64,000 bases of DNA from the NCBI RefSeq assembly GCF_023155095.1, contig NZ_JAKNDA010000002.1, positions 124,001 through 188,000 of the forward strand. The letters are read 5' to 3'. Position numbers and translations under genes: made by a program. The notes beneath the pieces are model-generated. The model ran no database searches, had not been told where the DNA came from, and saw only the letters and a program-made list of their open reading frames with translations. Positions 27,158-39,481 of this stretch are shown piece by piece (position 1 is the first letter of the stretch; each line of letters starts with the position of its first letter). The stretch is from Idiomarina aminovorans (GTDB lineage Bacteria; Pseudomonadota; Gammaproteobacteria; Enterobacterales; Alteromonadaceae).

Positions 27158-28464
27158 TGAAGCGATTTTGGGTGTTTCTGTTTGCTTGTGTTCCTTTGTG
27201 GGCATGGGCAGATAACAGTGTAGACAGCGTACGGGTATGGCCATCTCCGGAGAAAACGCGGGTGGTCTTCGACCTGTCTGATACACCAGATTACTCGTAT
27301 TTTACCCTTTATCAGCAAAAGCCTTATCGTTTGGTGATTGATTTTAATAATACCTCACTTAAAGCGCCCCTGGATAACTTGGGTAAAGAATCGCTGCTGG
27401 TCGATAAAATACGGACCAGTTCGCCTAAGAATGCACGCAGCACACGCATTGTTATTGAGCTGGATTCTAAAAGCGACGCTAACCTGTTTACCCTGCCCGC
27501 TAATGAGTCGTACAAAGATCGTTTAGTCATTGATTTACCCGGTAAGTCAATAGAACGCAGCGGCCCGGCAAAATCGGTTTCAGAATTGAAAGACAGACGT
27601 ATAACCGTGGCTATAGATGCCGGACATGGCGGTGATGATCCGGGTTCTATCGGCCCGCGAGGCACCTTTGAAAAGCATGTCGTTATTCGTATTGCGCGTG
27701 CCTTGGCTAAGCTGATTAATGACGACCCCGGTATGCAGGCCTATTTGATTCGTACCGGTGACTACTATTTAGGCCTTCATGAGCGTCCACAGAAGGCCTG
27801 GGATGTTAAAGCTGACTTTTTTGTGTCGATTCACGCTGATGCGTTTCGCACTCCCCAGCCCAGCGGTGGTTCGGTTTGGGTGTTATCAAAACGTCGGGCG
27901 GAATCCGAGGTGGGTCGTTGGCTGGAGAACCGTGAACAGCAGTCGGAGCAACTCGGTGGTGTCACCGATATTCTTAGTAAGAACGGGCACGAACCCTATT
28001 TGGCAGAGACGTTGTTGGACATGTCAATGGACAGCTCTATTGCTGGTGCTTATGCGGCTGCGAAACATATTATTGACGAGATGTCGGTGGTGACAAAAAT
28101 GCATAAAAAGACTCCACAGGCGGCAAGTTTTGCGGTATTGAAATCTCCTGATAAGCCTTCTTTGCTGGTGGAAACCGGGTTTATTTCTAACCCCCGGGAA
28201 GAACAATTGCTAACCAGTAATGCCCACCAGCAAAAATTGGCCCGGGCGCTTTATAACGGTATTCGCCGGTATTTCGTCAGTAACCCAATAGATAATACTT
28301 ATTTGGCGAACCAAAGCAGTTTTACCTATACGGTGAAGTCGGGCGATTCTTTATCAGTGCTGGCTCAGCGTTACAACACCACGGTTAAAGCGATTAAGTC
28401 TGAGAACAGCCTGACCAGTAATACGCTGAATATTGGTCAAAAGCTCACGATTCCGAGTCGCTGA
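27154..28464 (+). CDS. amiB: N-acetylmuramoyl-L-alanine amidase (AmiB-like) with AMIN and LysM domains
   Basis: The periplasmic amidase cleaves septal peptidoglycan during cell separation. The 436-residue protein has a signal peptide (about residues 1-20, ending WAWA), an AMIN domain (about 22-130) that targets it to the division site, and a zinc amidase domain starting [19 protein letters not shown] near residue 151 with the metal His. The catalytic domain continues through SIHADAF to [14 protein letters not shown]. It ends in one LysM peptidoglycan-binding motif (about 390-434, [16 protein letters not shown]). The ATG overlaps the tsaE stop by 4 bases. E. coli AmiB is activated by EnvC; the same dependence here is presumed. 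The next gene, mutL, starts at its stop codon. Confidence 0.94.
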   Translation: MMKRFWVFLFACVPLWAWADNSVDSVRVWPSPEKTRVVFDLSDTPDYSYFTLYQQKPYRLVIDFNNTSLKAPLDNLGKESLLVDKIRTSSPKNARSTRIVIELDSKSDANLFTLPANESYKDRLVIDLPGKSIERSGPAKSVSELKDRRITVAIDAGHGGDDPGSIGPRGTFEKHVVIRIARALAKLINDDPGMQAYLIRTGDYYLGLHERPQKAWDVKADFFVSIHADAFRTPQPSGGSVWVLSKRRAESEVGRWLENREQQSEQLGGVTDILSKNGHEPYLAETLLDMSMDSSIAGAYAAAKHIIDEMSVVTKMHKKTPQAASFAVLKSPDKPSLLVETGFISNPREEQLLTSNAHQQKLARALYNGIRRYFVSNPIDNTYLANQSSFTYTVKSGDSLSVLAQRYNTTVKAIKSENSLTSNTLNIGQKLTIPSR

Positions 28465-30161
28465 TGACCATTCACCAGTTACCGATAGAACTTGCCAATC
28501 AAATTGCTGCCGGTGAAGTGGTCGAGCGTCCTTCTTCGGTGGTTAAAGAGTTAGTCGAAAATGCATTGGATGCTGGCGCAACCCAGTTAGTACTGGATAT
28601 AGAGCAGGGCGGCAGCAAGCGCATAAGAATCCGCGATAACGGCAGTGGTATTTTTAAACAAGAGCTGACGCTGGCGTTAAGTCGCCATGCGACCAGCAAA
28701 ATAAAAAGCCTGGACGATTTAGAGCATATTGGCAGCCTTGGCTTTCGCGGTGAAGCCCTTGCCAGTATCAGTTCGGTATCCCGCTTGCGTTTAATATCAA
28801 AACCACCTGAGCAAGAAGAAGCCTGGCAAGCGTGGGCTGAAGGTCGTGATATGCAGGTTAACATTGAACCGGCGGCTCATCCTGACGGCACCACGATTGA
28901 CATTCAGGACTTGTTTTTTAACACGCCGGCAAGACGTAAGTTTTTACGCACAGAAAAAACGGAATTCAGTCACATTGATGACGTTATAAAACGCATTGCG
29001 TTGAGCCGGTTTGAGGTTGGTTTTCAGCTGAATCATAACGGTAAGTCGGTTCGACTGTTTCCGCCGGCGCTGAATGAAAAACAGCAGCTGCAACGACTGG
29101 CTAAAATTTGTGGTAGTGGCTTTGCCGGGCAGGCATCAACTATCGATGCGGTTGATGCCGAGTTTCATTTAAAGGGATGGCTGGTGCCTCCTGAGCATTG
29201 CCGGCACCAGGGTGACATCCAGCACTTCTTTGTGAATGGCCGTATGATGCGTGACAAGCTTTTGTCGCATGCTGTACGCCAGGCCTATGAAAAGTATTTG
29301 CCGAATGAGCGGGTGCCAACCTTTGTGCTGTATTTTGAATTGCCGGCTGAGCAAGTGGATGTGAATGTGCATCCGGCAAAACACGAAGTTCGCTTTCATC
29401 GCCAGCGGCAAGTACATGACTTTATTCTGGCGCGTATTGAGCAGGCGCTGGCGCAGTTGGTTTCATCAGAAAGCCCGCAGTTGGCGGTGAGTCATCAGCA
29501 TCATTACGGCTCTCAGCCACCGGCATCGATCTCATCAGTAGGCTCATATTCAGGGGCTTCAGACTCAAGTTTTTTAGGTGAAAGAAAAGCGTCCGGGTCG
29601 CTGCTGCCAAATGCTGCGCAGGTACAAAATACAGAGCCAAATACTGAGCAGAACTGGCGGGTACTCACCGTTTTTAATGGCATTTATGCGCTCATCCGAA
29701 ATGAACAAAGCCTGGCCTGGTTGAACCTCGCTAAGGTGCATACCCAGTGCGTGAGCCAAAAGCTGACTCAACAGCTGGAGGGCGGGCTCAATGGACAACC
29801 GTTGTTAGTGCCGGTTTCTGTCAATTTAGAGAACTTACCCAGTCCGGCGAGCCAGTGGCCGCAACAGGAGCTTAACCAGTGCGGGGTGGTGTATCAATGC
29901 CAGCGTGGGCAGGTCATTATTGAGCAAATGCCGGAAATGCTGCGTCAGGGTAATGTGGTGAGTGGCTTTACCGAATTATTGAAGTTACTGACTGAAGGCG
30001 CTGATTGCAAAGAACTGGCTAGCTGGCTGGCGCACTTTTCCGGCCTTGAGTCATACAGCTTGACCCAGGCTGAACACTGGCTTGTTCAGTGGCGTTCGCA
30101 GTTATCTGAAACACCGGGTGTACTGCAAAAATTGCCGCTACCGGGAGAAACGAATGCATAG
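28464..30161 (+). CDS. mutL: DNA mismatch repair protein MutL
   Basis: MutL couples mismatch recognition by MutS to MutH and UvrD. The GHKL ATPase domain (about residues 1-330) has [26 protein letters not shown] and [15 protein letters not shown] variable linker (about 335-395) is followed by a C-terminal dimerisation domain. There is no DQHA(X)2E(X)4E endonuclease motif in the C-terminal half, consistent with a MutH-dependent organism. Length is 565 residues (E. coli 615). It starts at the amidase stop and overlaps miaA by 8 bases. Confidence 0.97.
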   Translation: MTIHQLPIELANQIAAGEVVERPSSVVKELVENALDAGATQLVLDIEQGGSKRIRIRDNGSGIFKQELTLALSRHATSKIKSLDDLEHIGSLGFRGEALASISSVSRLRLISKPPEQEEAWQAWAEGRDMQVNIEPAAHPDGTTIDIQDLFFNTPARRKFLRTEKTEFSHIDDVIKRIALSRFEVGFQLNHNGKSVRLFPPALNEKQQLQRLAKICGSGFAGQASTIDAVDAEFHLKGWLVPPEHCRHQGDIQHFFVNGRMMRDKLLSHAVRQAYEKYLPNERVPTFVLYFELPAEQVDVNVHPAKHEVRFHRQRQVHDFILARIEQALAQLVSSESPQLAVSHQHHYGSQPPASISSVGSYSGASDSSFLGERKASGSLLPNAAQVQNTEPNTEQNWRVLTVFNGIYALIRNEQSLAWLNLAKVHTQCVSQKLTQQLEGGLNGQPLLVPVSVNLENLPSPASQWPQQELNQCGVVYQCQRGQVIIEQMPEMLRQGNVVSGFTELLKLLTEGADCKELASWLAHFSGLESYSLTQAEHWLVQWRSQLSETPGVLQKLPLPGETNA

Positions 30162-31104
30162 CAAAGATGCGGTCATTGCTATTTACGGGCCCACAGCGTC
30201 GGGTAAAACAGCGTTATCGTTAGCGCTGTGTGAACAACTGGACTGCGAAATCATTTCGGTCGATTCAGCGCTCATTTACCGGGGCATGAACATTGGTACG
30301 GCTAAACCAAGTGCAGCAGAGCAGGCTCAGGTTCCTCACCATTTACTGGACATTCGTGACCCCTCTGAAACCTATTCGGCCGCAGACTTTCAAAAAGATG
30401 CCTCGGCATTAATTGAGGACATTCAGCAACGTGGCAAGGTGCCGTTGTTGGTTGGCGGTACCATGCTGTATTTTAAAGCCTTGCTGGAAGGTCTTTCTCA
30501 CTTGCCTGAGTCGGATGTAGAAGTACGCAAAAAGTTGACGGACGAGCTGCACGAAAAGGGGTTAACAAAACTGCACAATCAGCTGCAACAAGTTGACCCG
30601 GTCAGTGCCGAACGTATTCATCCGAACGATCCACAACGTATATTACGTGCTTTAGAGGTGTATGAACTTTCAGGTAAAAGTCTGACGGAACTTACCAAAG
30701 AACGTCACGGCCAGTTGGATAAGCCCATTTATCAATTTGCGGTGGCACCGGCGGAACGGCATGTTTTACACGAGCGTATTGAACAACGGTTCGATCAGAT
30801 GCTGGCGCAACCTTTCGAGGACGAAGTCAAAGAACTGTTTGCGCGGCGGGATTTGCATCCCAACCTTCCGTCTATACGCAGTGTGGGCTATCGACAAATG
30901 TGGCAGTATCTGGCGGGAGAGTTTAGCTATGACGAAATGCGGGAGCGCGGCATTATCGCAACCCGGCAATTAGCAAAACGCCAGATGACATGGCTACGAA
31001 GCTGGCCTGATGTTCATTGGCTGACGACGGGCGAGTCAGATATGGAAGCGAAAGTGTTTGAGGTAATACAGCAGCCCGCAAAGAAATTTGAGAGTAAGGA
31101 TTGA
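30154..31104 (+). CDS. miaA: tRNA dimethylallyltransferase
   Basis: MiaA transfers the dimethylallyl group to A37 of tRNAs reading UNN codons. The P-loop [14 protein letters not shown] is near residue 12, and [34 protein letters not shown] and [12 protein letters not shown] are family signatures. I place the start at the ATG at 30154, inside the end of mutL and preceded by GGGAG. Length is 316 residues, as in E. coli. Confidence 0.96.
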   Translation: MHSKDAVIAIYGPTASGKTALSLALCEQLDCEIISVDSALIYRGMNIGTAKPSAAEQAQVPHHLLDIRDPSETYSAADFQKDASALIEDIQQRGKVPLLVGGTMLYFKALLEGLSHLPESDVEVRKKLTDELHEKGLTKLHNQLQQVDPVSAERIHPNDPQRILRALEVYELSGKSLTELTKERHGQLDKPIYQFAVAPAERHVLHERIEQRFDQMLAQPFEDEVKELFARRDLHPNLPSIRSVGYRQMWQYLAGEFSYDEMRERGIIATRQLAKRQMTWLRSWPDVHWLTTGESDMEAKVFEVIQQPAKKFESKD

Positions 31105-31280
31105 AATTACTCGATTGAGGCCACAGATCCAATTGTCAATTAAACAAGTAATTATTACTGTTTTTTTGTTGCAAAAATTCTTTACTGGTCTAGTGTGTCT
31201 TTACAGGTAACTGAAAATTAGCAGTGCTGTAGCTTACTGTTTACACATTGGATATTAATAACGATAAAAAGGAATCCAAG

Positions 31281-31538
31281 ATGGCTAAGGGGCAAACTTT
31301 ACAAGACCCATTCTTAAATGCGTTACGTCGTGAGCGCATACCAGTATCTATTTACTTAGTTAACGGTATTAAATTGCAGGGACAAATAGAGTCTTTTGAC
31401 CAGTTTGTTGTCTTATTAAAAAACACAGTTAGCCAAATGGTTTATAAGCACGCAATTTCAACAATTGTACCCGCGCGTATCCCGCAAAATTATTTGCCGC
31501 AACAAGCTGGCGAAGATATGGCTGAATTAGAAGATTAA
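31281..31538 (+). CDS. hfq: RNA chaperone Hfq
   Basis: Hfq is a hexameric Sm-like protein that pairs small RNAs with mRNAs. The sequence [20 protein letters not shown] is followed by [15 protein letters not shown] and the Sm2 motif [10 protein letters not shown], as in E. coli. At 85 residues it has a much shorter C-terminal tail than E. coli Hfq (102). The ATG at 31281 has AAAAGGA eight bases upstream. The 176-base gap after miaA is AT-rich and may hold an hfq promoter. hflX follows after 24 bases. Confidence 0.96.
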   Translation: MAKGQTLQDPFLNALRRERIPVSIYLVNGIKLQGQIESFDQFVVLLKNTVSQMVYKHAISTIVPARIPQNYLPQQAGEDMAELED

Positions 31539-31562
31539 TGATTAAAGAGAGGTCTGGGCAAC

Positions 31563-32852
31563 TTGTTCGATAGGTATGAAGGTGGCGATAACGCAATATT
31601 GGTTCATGTGGATTTGCCCGCAGAACTTGATCGGGAAGATCTCTCAGAATTACAACTCTTAGCTGATTCTTCGGGCGTAAAGACCATGGGAGTGATGACG
31701 ACAAGTCGCAGCTCCCCAACTCCACGATATTTTGTGGGTAGTGGTAAAGCAGAAGAAATTGCCGAACAAGTGAAGCTGTTGGGCGCTAACATTGTTATTT
31801 TTAATCACGCATTGTCGCCAACTCAAGAGCGTAATCTGGAAGCTGTTTGTAAATGCCGGGTGCTAGACCGTACCGGTTTGATTCTCGATATTTTTGCCCA
31901 GCGAGCCCGAACTCATGAGGGTAAATTGCAGGTGGAATTAGCTCAACTGCGACATATATCCACCCGCTTAGTACGAGGCTGGACCCATCTGGAAAGACAG
32001 AAAGGTGGTATTGGTCTGCGTGGACCGGGTGAAACTCAGCTCGAGACAGATCGTCGCTTAATTCGCGGACGAATTAAAAATATTTTAAAGCGTCTGGAGA
32101 AAGTCCGGAAGCAGCGTGAGCAGGGACGTCGGGCTCGTAAAAAAGCTGATATCCCCACCGTATCTCTGGTTGGGTACACCAACGCGGGCAAATCAACACT
32201 ATTTAATGTTCTGACTGAAGCCAATGTTTATGCGGCAGACCAGCTGTTTGCTACTCTGGATCCAACCTTACGCAAACTAGCGGTAGAAGACATTGGTGAC
32301 GTTATACTGGCCGATACGGTAGGTTTTATCCGTCACTTACCGCACGATTTAGTGGCAGCGTTCAAGGCAACCTTACAAGAAACCCAGGAAGCGGATTTAT
32401 TATTGCATGTGGTTGATGTCAGCGATGACCAACAGCAGAATAATATAGATCAGGTTGCTGAGGTTTTAGAAGAAATTGACGCTGGTGAAGTACCACAATT
32501 GACTATTTGTAATAAAATAGATCAAGTCGATGGTGCTGAACCGAGAATCGACTACGATGACAACCAAACACCAGTAAGAGTTTGGGTTTCAGCCCAGCAA
32601 GGTCGTGGTATAGAAGAAGTGATGGAAGCTCTAAGGCAGATACTTGGCCCTCAAATGGTCGAGTCGACTCTGAAAATCCCGCACTCAATGGGTAAATTAC
32701 GTGGTACATTATATCGCTGGGATTGCGTAACATCAGAAGATGTTTATGAAAATGGTGAACTTGCATTGCAAGTACGCATGTCATCGGTAGACTGGCAGCG
32801 TTTACATAAAGCCTACGGCAATCAACTGGACGATTTGGTCGTCCAGCAATAA
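31563..32852 (+). CDS. hflX: GTPase HflX (ribosome splitting)
   Basis: HflX is a GTPase that binds ribosomes and splits stalled ones, for instance after heat stress. The N-terminal domain includes RTGLILDIFAQRARTHEGKL and GIGLRGPGETQLETDRRL. The G domain has GYTNAGKSTLFN near residue 204, DTVGFIRHLPHDLV and NKID. Start is the TTG at 31563 (MFDRYEGGDN), which aligns exactly with E. coli HflX MFDRYDAGE; a GAGAGG sequence lies upstream. Length is 429 residues. It lies between hfq and hflK as in E. coli. Confidence 0.95.
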   Translation: MFDRYEGGDNAILVHVDLPAELDREDLSELQLLADSSGVKTMGVMTTSRSSPTPRYFVGSGKAEEIAEQVKLLGANIVIFNHALSPTQERNLEAVCKCRVLDRTGLILDIFAQRARTHEGKLQVELAQLRHISTRLVRGWTHLERQKGGIGLRGPGETQLETDRRLIRGRIKNILKRLEKVRKQREQGRRARKKADIPTVSLVGYTNAGKSTLFNVLTEANVYAADQLFATLDPTLRKLAVEDIGDVILADTVGFIRHLPHDLVAAFKATLQETQEADLLLHVVDVSDDQQQNNIDQVAEVLEEIDAGEVPQLTICNKIDQVDGAEPRIDYDDNQTPVRVWVSAQQGRGIEEVMEALRQILGPQMVESTLKIPHSMGKLRGTLYRWDCVTSEDVYENGELALQVRMSSVDWQRLHKAYGNQLDDLVVQQ

Positions 32853-32891
32853 TATTTTAGCAACAGTTTTATCAAAGACTTGGAGCATTCA

Positions 32892-34046
32892 ATGGCTTGG
32901 AATCAACCGGGAAACGGTAATAATAATGACCGTGACCCATGGAAAAATCAAGGTGGCAAAGATCAAGGGCCGCCTGATCTCGATGAAGCAGTTCGCAAAC
33001 TGCTTTCTAAATTCGGTTTTGGTGGTAAAAAAGGTGGCGGCTCTCGCGGTAGCTCCGGTATACCGGCTAAAGGCGTCGGTATTATCGCGATTATTGCTAT
33101 CATCGTTTGGTTCATTTCTGGTTTCTACACAGTAAAAGAAGCGGATCGTGGCGTTGTTCTGCGTTTTGGCCAGTTCCATACTTTAGTTGAGTCTGGACTT
33201 CACTGGCGTCCGATGTTTATTGACTCGGTAGAAGATGTTGACGTCAATAATATTCGCTCGGATACAACCGATGGCTATATGCTGACTCAGGATGAGAACG
33301 TGGTTCGGGTTGAACTGGACGTTCAATATCGGGTTGTTGACCCGCGTTCTTATCTGTTTAACGTAGAAAACGCTGATGGCGTATTGTCGCGGGCGACCGA
33401 CAGTGCCTTACGTTACGTTGTTGGTCACACCACCATGGACGAAGTGTTGACTCGTGGTCGTGAAGAAGTCAGAGCAAATACTTTGGAAGTGCTTGAACAA
33501 ACAATGAATCCTTACACGGTTGGTTTGCAAATTGTCGATATTAACTTGTTGCCAGCACGTCCTCCGGAAGCAGTCAAAGACGCATTTGACGATGCTATTT
33601 CAGCACAGGAAGATGAAGAACGCTTTATTCGTGAAGCTGAAGCTTATGCTCGCGAAGTAGAGCCTTTGGCCCGCGGTCAGGTACGCCGCATGCTGCAGGA
33701 AGCGCAAGCTTATCGTGAACAAATCATTCTGGAAGCCCAGGGTGAAATTGCTCGTTTCGAAGAACTGCTGCCGCAGTATCAAAATGCACCGAAAGTCACA
33801 CGTGAACGTATCTATCTGGATACATTACAGGAGCTTTATGCGAAAACACCTAAGGTACTGGTTGACGTGGACGGTGGTAATAACATGATGTATCTACCAC
33901 TTGAAAAACTTCTCGAAAAGCAAGGTCGCAGTACGAATACATTTTCTCCAGCGCGTGTTCCTGAAAACGCTTCAGGCAATTCCTTAAACAGTGGAACACA
34001 GTCGCAAAATACGCGCAGCAGTAACCGCAGTGGGGGTCGAAACTAA
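32892..34046 (+). CDS. hflK: HflK, membrane regulator of FtsH
   Basis: HflK forms a large membrane complex with HflC around the FtsH protease. The 384-residue protein has a Gly- and Asn-rich cytoplasmic N-terminus (MAWNQPGNGNNNDRD), a membrane helix near residues 55-76, and a periplasmic SPFH/band 7 domain. The DVEDVDVNNIRSDTTDGYML region and the long charged helix (about 240-305) are typical. Start is the ATG at 32892, with GGAG six bases upstream; an in-frame ATG at 32880 is an alternative. The stop TAA shares its final A with the hflC ATG. Confidence 0.95.
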   Translation: MAWNQPGNGNNNDRDPWKNQGGKDQGPPDLDEAVRKLLSKFGFGGKKGGGSRGSSGIPAKGVGIIAIIAIIVWFISGFYTVKEADRGVVLRFGQFHTLVESGLHWRPMFIDSVEDVDVNNIRSDTTDGYMLTQDENVVRVELDVQYRVVDPRSYLFNVENADGVLSRATDSALRYVVGHTTMDEVLTRGREEVRANTLEVLEQTMNPYTVGLQIVDINLLPARPPEAVKDAFDDAISAQEDEERFIREAEAYAREVEPLARGQVRRMLQEAQAYREQIILEAQGEIARFEELLPQYQNAPKVTRERIYLDTLQELYAKTPKVLVDVDGGNNMMYLPLEKLLEKQGRSTNTFSPARVPENASGNSLNSGTQSQNTRSSNRSGGRN

Positions 34047-34939
34047 TGAAAAACCTAATCGCAATTATTGTTGTGGTCCTGGTCGTTCTGGGTCTTTCCT
34101 CTGTTTATGTGGTTAAGGAAGGCGAACGGGCTATCCTGATTCAGTTCGGAAAAGTAGAGCGGGACGCACAAACCGGTGAAGCAATGGTCTTTGAACCTGG
34201 CTTGCACCTGAAGATTCCTTTTATAGAGCAAGTGAAAAGACTGGATGCTCGTTTACAGACGTTGGACGGCGATCCTGATCGTTTTATCACTAGTGAGAAG
34301 AAAGATTTGATTGTTGATACCTATGTAATGTGGCGTATTAACGATTTCTCAAGTTTTTATCTAAGTACTAACGGCGGTAATTATCTGCAGGCTGAAGCAC
34401 TGCTGACTCGTCGTATTAATAGTGGCTTACGCAGTGAGTTTGGTAATCGCACAATCTCAGATATTGTCTCTGGTGAGCGTGATGAGTTAATGCGCGAGGC
34501 TCTGATACAGGGCTCAGAAAGTGCCTCTGATTTAGGTGTTGAGGTTCTCGATGTTCGTGTTATGCAAATTAACTTACCAGACGAAGTCAGTCAGTCGATT
34601 TACCAGCGTATGCGTGCAGAACGTAACGCAGTAGCAACAGAGCACCGTTCTGAAGGTCGCGAGCAAGCTGAGTTCATCCGGGCTGATGTTGATGCTCGTA
34701 TTACGGTAATGCTTGCTGATGCTAAGCGTCAGTCACGTGAACTGCGTGGTGAAGGTAATGCAAAAGCGGCGAAAATTTACGCTGATGCGTATCAAAAAGA
34801 CGCAGAATTCTTTGCATTCATTCGTAGCATGGAAGCTTATAGCAGTTCCTTTGGCACCGGCAATGATATGTTAGTGCTGGATGCAAACAGTGACTTTTTC
34901 CGTTACTTGCAAAACATGATGGGAAAAATTGAAGAATAA
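34046..34939 (+). CDS. hflC: HflC, membrane regulator of FtsH
   Basis: HflC is the partner of HflK in the FtsH-regulating SPFH complex. The 297-residue protein has an N-terminal membrane helix (about residues 4-22), the band 7 start VKEGERAILIQFGKV, and the C-terminal helical AEFIRADVDARITVMLADAK. The start overlaps the hflK stop (TAATG). A hairpin at 34950 follows it. Confidence 0.96.
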   Translation: MKNLIAIIVVVLVVLGLSSVYVVKEGERAILIQFGKVERDAQTGEAMVFEPGLHLKIPFIEQVKRLDARLQTLDGDPDRFITSEKKDLIVDTYVMWRINDFSSFYLSTNGGNYLQAEALLTRRINSGLRSEFGNRTISDIVSGERDELMREALIQGSESASDLGVEVLDVRVMQINLPDEVSQSIYQRMRAERNAVATEHRSEGREQAEFIRADVDARITVMLADAKRQSRELRGEGNAKAAKIYADAYQKDAEFFAFIRSMEAYSSSFGTGNDMLVLDANSDFFRYLQNMMGKIEE

Positions 34940-34949
34940 TTAAGATCGA

Positions 34950-34981
34950 GCGTCTGATGTGATCATCAGGCGCTTTCCTCC
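34950..34981 (+). terminator. Hairpin downstream of hflC
   Basis: GCGTCTGATG (34950-34959) pairs with CATCAGGCGC (34964-34973) over ten positions with one G-U, around a 4-base loop. The following TTTCCTCC is a weak T tract. It probably reduces readthrough from the hfl operon into purA. Confidence 0.7.
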
Positions 34982-35002
34982 GATGTACAAACCTCCCGAT
35001 AA

Positions 35003-36340
<1,338 letters not shown>

Positions 36341-36441
36341 GCGACGATAGTGTATGTTACTAAAATAAGGTCAGTTTTTATTCGATATAGATAAAAACTG
36401 ACCAGTCAGAGCAAAAAAATTAAAAAAAATGCGCGCACCTA

Positions 36442-36470
36442 TTGCACTATCAAATTTAGTACCATAGAAT
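36442..36470 (+). promoter_or_regulatory. Promoter of the tRNA-tuf operon
   Basis: TTGCAC (36442-36447) and TAGAAT (36465-36470) are separated by 17 bases. A GC-rich stretch, GCGCTCC, follows the -10, resembling the discriminator of stringently controlled stable RNA promoters. The first tRNA starts 20 bases downstream. Confidence 0.8.
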
Positions 36471-36490
36471 GCGCTCCACCTAACCGGGGT

Positions 36491-36566
<76 letters not shown>

Positions 36567-36585
36567 ATTCTAATTGCAAAATGCG

Positions 36586-36670
36586 GGAGGGGTTCCCGAG
36601 TGGCCAAAGGGATCAGACTGTAAATCTGACGGCTCAGCCTTCGCAGGTTCGAATCCTGCCCCCTCCACCA
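36586..36670 (+). tRNA. tyrU: tRNA-Tyr (anticodon GTA)
   Basis: This is a class II tRNA with a long variable arm. The acceptor stem GGAGGGG pairs with CCCCTCC, followed by A and encoded CCA. The anticodon GTA lies within GACTGTAAATC. Confidence 0.96.
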
Positions 36671-36715
36671 CGCAATTTCCCTGGTTTTGAGGTGGCCTCA
36701 CAAAATTGTGAATTT

Positions 36716-36790
<75 letters not shown>

Positions 36791-36802
36791 AATTCCGTCA
36801 GT

Positions 36803-36878
36803 GCTGATATAGCTCAGTTGGTAGAGCGCACCCTTGGTAAGGGTGAGGTCGGCGGTTCAAATCCGCCTATCAGCACCA
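36803..36878 (+). tRNA. thrT: tRNA-Thr (anticodon GGT)
   Basis: The acceptor stem GCTGATA pairs with TATCAGC, followed by A and encoded CCA. The anticodon GGT lies within CCTTGGTAAGG. It is 83 bases upstream of tuf. Confidence 0.96.
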
Positions 36879-36961
36879 TTTCAATTTAGGCCTCTAATAA
36901 ACCTCGGTCATGCTTTTTCGCTTGGGTAACACACCGAAAGAATTTTATTAGAGAGGCTGCA

Positions 36962-38146
36962 ATGTCTAAAGAAAAATTTGAACGTTCGAAGCCGCACTTA
37001 AACGTCGGCACCATCGGTCACGTTGACCACGGTAAAACAACTCTGACGGCTGCTATCACAACAGTTTTGGCAAAAGTTTATGGTGGTGCGGCGAAAGACT
37101 TCGCAGCCATCGATAACGCGCCGGAAGAGAAAGAGCGTGGTATCACCATTTCAACGTCACACGTTGAATATGACACGCCGACCCGCCACTACGCGCACGT
37201 AGACTGCCCGGGACACGCTGACTATGTTAAAAACATGATCACCGGTGCGGCGCAGATGGACGGTGCTATTCTGGTCGTAGCAGCAACCGACGGCCCAATG
37301 CCACAGACACGTGAGCACATCTTGTTGTCACGTCAGGTCGGCGTTCCTTACATCGTGGTATTCATGAACAAATGTGACATGGTAGACGATGAAGAGCTGT
37401 TAGAGCTGGTAGAAATGGAAGTTCGTGAGCTGTTGTCAGAATATGACTTCCCGGGCGACGACCTGCCGGTGGTTCAGGGCTCAGCACTGAAAGCGCTGGA
37501 AGGCGACGAAGACTGGGCGAAGAAAATTGTCGAGCTTGCAGACTCGCTGGATTCTTACATTCCGGAGCCAGAGCGTGACATCGATAAGCCGTTCATCATG
37601 CCAATAGAAGACGTATTCTCGATTTCAGGTCGTGGTACGGTGGTAACGGGTCGTGTAGAGCGCGGTATCGTGCGTACAGGCGACGAGTGTGAAATCGTTG
37701 GTATGAAAGATACGACGAAGACCACCGTTACCGGTGTTGAGATGTTCCGTAAGCTGCTTGACGAAGGTCGTGCCGGCGAGAACATCGGTGCGTTGCTGCG
37801 TGGCACGAAGCGTGACGACGTAGAGCGTGGACAGGTATTGGCGAAGCCAAAAACAATCACGCCGCATACGAAGTTCGAAGCGGAAGTTTACGTACTGGGT
37901 AAAGACGAAGGTGGCCGTCATACGCCATTCTTTAAAGGCTATCGTCCCCAGTTCTATTTCCGTACAACAGACGTAACGGGCGCAGTAGAATTGCCGGAAG
38001 GCGTAGAAATGGTTATGCCTGGCGACAACCTGAAATTCGTTGTAGATTTGATTGCTCCAATCGCAATGGACGAAGGTCTGCGTTTCGCTATCCGTGAGGG
38101 TGGCCGTACCGTAGGTGCAGGCGTTGTATCAAAAATCATGGACTAA
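36962..38146 (+). CDS. tuf: Elongation factor Tu, copy 1
   Basis: EF-Tu delivers aminoacyl-tRNA to the ribosome. The 394-residue protein has the G-domain motifs GHVDHGKTT near residue 19, DCPGHADY near residue 81 and NKCD near residue 136, then domains 2 and 3. Its protein sequence is identical to that of copy 2 at 53719. It is cotranscribed with the four upstream tRNAs, matching E. coli tufB. A GAGAGG site precedes the ATG. Confidence 0.98.
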   Translation: MSKEKFERSKPHLNVGTIGHVDHGKTTLTAAITTVLAKVYGGAAKDFAAIDNAPEEKERGITISTSHVEYDTPTRHYAHVDCPGHADYVKNMITGAAQMDGAILVVAATDGPMPQTREHILLSRQVGVPYIVVFMNKCDMVDDEELLELVEMEVRELLSEYDFPGDDLPVVQGSALKALEGDEDWAKKIVELADSLDSYIPEPERDIDKPFIMPIEDVFSISGRGTVVTGRVERGIVRTGDECEIVGMKDTTKTTVTGVEMFRKLLDEGRAGENIGALLRGTKRDDVERGQVLAKPKTITPHTKFEAEVYVLGKDEGGRHTPFFKGYRPQFYFRTTDVTGAVELPEGVEMVMPGDNLKFVVDLIAPIAMDEGLRFAIREGGRTVGAGVVSKIMD

Positions 38147-38167
38147 AGCAGTCGAATTGATTTTAAG

Positions 38168-38192
38168 AGCCTGGCTTCGGCCGGGCTTTTTT
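38168..38192 (+). terminator. Intrinsic terminator after tuf copy 1
   Basis: AGCCTGGC pairs with GCCGGGCT around a TTCG tetraloop and is followed by a run of T. The same sequence follows the second tuf gene. Confidence 0.92.
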
Positions 38193-38296
38193 ATGCGCGG
38201 TATAGCGGACATAGCCGCCTGCTAGGCTTGCGTCAAAAAACATAATAGGTATAATACCGCGTCCAATCTTGCACCAATTGCAAGGTTGGATAATTT

Positions 38297-38373
38297 AGGG
38301 GCGTAGTTCCAATTGGTAGAGCAGCGGTCTCCAAAACCGACGGTTGGGGGTTCGAATCCCTCCGCCCCTGCCA
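38297..38373 (+). tRNA. trpT: tRNA-Trp (anticodon CCA)
   Basis: The acceptor stem AGGGGCG pairs with CGCCCCT, followed by G and encoded CCA. The anticodon CCA lies within GTCTCCAAAAC. It closely resembles E. coli tRNA-Trp and sits 47 bases upstream of secE. Confidence 0.96.
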
Positions 38374-38420
38374 GATTTTATTGATTCAAAGCGAAGACCG
38401 GTCGCAACTAGGATTAAAGA

Positions 38421-38801
38421 ATGAGCGCAAATAACGAGACGCAAAGCAGTTCGTTGAACAGTTTGAAATGGATAATCGCAATCGCCCTTTTAGTTGTTGC
38501 TATTGGCGGTAATCACTATTACACAGAAGAATTGTCGGTTTTATACCGGGCAATTGCTGTCGTCATTTTAGTTGCCTTAGCAGGTTTCTTTGCCAGTACG
38601 ACCATTAAGGGAAGAACTTTCCTGTCGTTTGCAAAAGAAAGCCGAACCGAAGTTCGAAAGGTAGTTTGGCCGTCGCGTCAGGAAGCGACTCAGACAACGC
38701 TTATTGTTGTTATTGCGACCGTTGTTGTAGCACTTATTCTTTGGGGCCTTGATGGCATCCTGGTGCGCATCGTTGGCTTCCTAACCGGACTGGAGTTTTA
38801 A
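38421..38801 (+). CDS. secE: Preprotein translocase subunit SecE
   Basis: SecE is the essential clamp subunit of the SecYEG channel. The 126-residue protein has three membrane helices, at about residues 13-30, 38-60 and 92-116, as in E. coli (127 residues). The amphipathic cytoplasmic segment [20 protein letters not shown], near residues 73-92, is the conserved SecE signature. It lies two bases upstream of nusG. Confidence 0.96.
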   Translation: MSANNETQSSSLNSLKWIIAIALLVVAIGGNHYYTEELSVLYRAIAVVILVALAGFFASTTIKGRTFLSFAKESRTEVRKVVWPSRQEATQTTLIVVIATVVVALILWGLDGILVRIVGFLTGLEF

Positions 38802-38803
38802 CT

Positions 38804-39343
38804 ATGAGCGAACAGAAACGTTGGTACGTCGTACAAGCTTTTTCCGGTTATGAGGCGCGGGTTGCCGAATCTTTGAAAGAATATATTAAAATGCATAGCA
38901 TGGAAGATAGATTCGGTGAAATTCTGGTGCCAAAAGAAGAAGTTGTCGAAATGCGTGGCGGAGTCCGTCGCAAAAGCGAACGCAAATTCTTCCCGGGTTA
39001 TGTTCTGGTCGAAATGGACATGGATGAAGACGCATGGCATTTAATCAAGAGTGTGCCTCGTGTACTTGGCTTTATTGGTGGCAGCAGCGACCGGCCAACA
39101 CCTATCTCGAAGAAAGAAGCTGACGCTATCTTAGATCGTTTACAAGATTCTGTAGACAAGCCCAGACCTAAAACCTTGTTTGAGCCTGGTGAAGTTGTTC
39201 GTGTTAACGACGGACCTTTTGCTGACTTTAACGGTACCGTTGAAGAAGTCGATTACGAAAAGAACCGTGTTACTGTATCGGTTTCTATCTTCGGCCGCGC
39301 AACCCCGGTTGAACTTGAATTTGGCCAGATAGAAAAAGCCTGA
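38804..39343 (+). CDS. nusG: Transcription antitermination factor NusG
   Basis: NusG binds RNA polymerase to increase processivity and couples to Rho and ribosomes. The 179-residue protein has the N-terminal NGN domain starting [19 protein letters not shown] and the C-terminal KOW domain [19 protein letters not shown] near residue 125. The secE-nusG pair is standard. Confidence 0.97.
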   Translation: MSEQKRWYVVQAFSGYEARVAESLKEYIKMHSMEDRFGEILVPKEEVVEMRGGVRRKSERKFFPGYVLVEMDMDEDAWHLIKSVPRVLGFIGGSSDRPTPISKKEADAILDRLQDSVDKPRPKTLFEPGEVVRVNDGPFADFNGTVEEVDYEKNRVTVSVSIFGRATPVELEFGQIEKA

Positions 39344-39366
39344 TCGAAAAGTCAGCAAGACAATCA

Positions 39367-39395
39367 TTGATCTATGGCGCGAAGTCAATTACAAT
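39367..39395 (+). promoter_or_regulatory. Promoter upstream of rplK
   Basis: TTGATC (39367-39372) and TACAAT (39390-39395) are 17 bases apart, a strong sigma-70 match. It sits where E. coli has the L11 operon promoter, between nusG and rplK. Confidence 0.75.
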
Positions 39396-39481
39396 TCGTG
39401 TCCTTTTTTAACGGGAAGCCGTTGGAGTAACTTTCCTCTGAAAAGTTACAAGGCGCTAAACCCACAACAGAGGTAATTATC

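Larger units (their letters stand above)
36962..38204 (+). repeat. tuf direct repeat, copy 1
   Basis: The 1,243 bases from the tuf ATG to 58 bases past its stop are nearly identical to 53719-54961. I find three differences by eye: 37042 T/C, 37192 C/T and 37976 A/G, all synonymous. The flanks diverge immediately on both sides. The pattern indicates gene conversion. Confidence 0.93.
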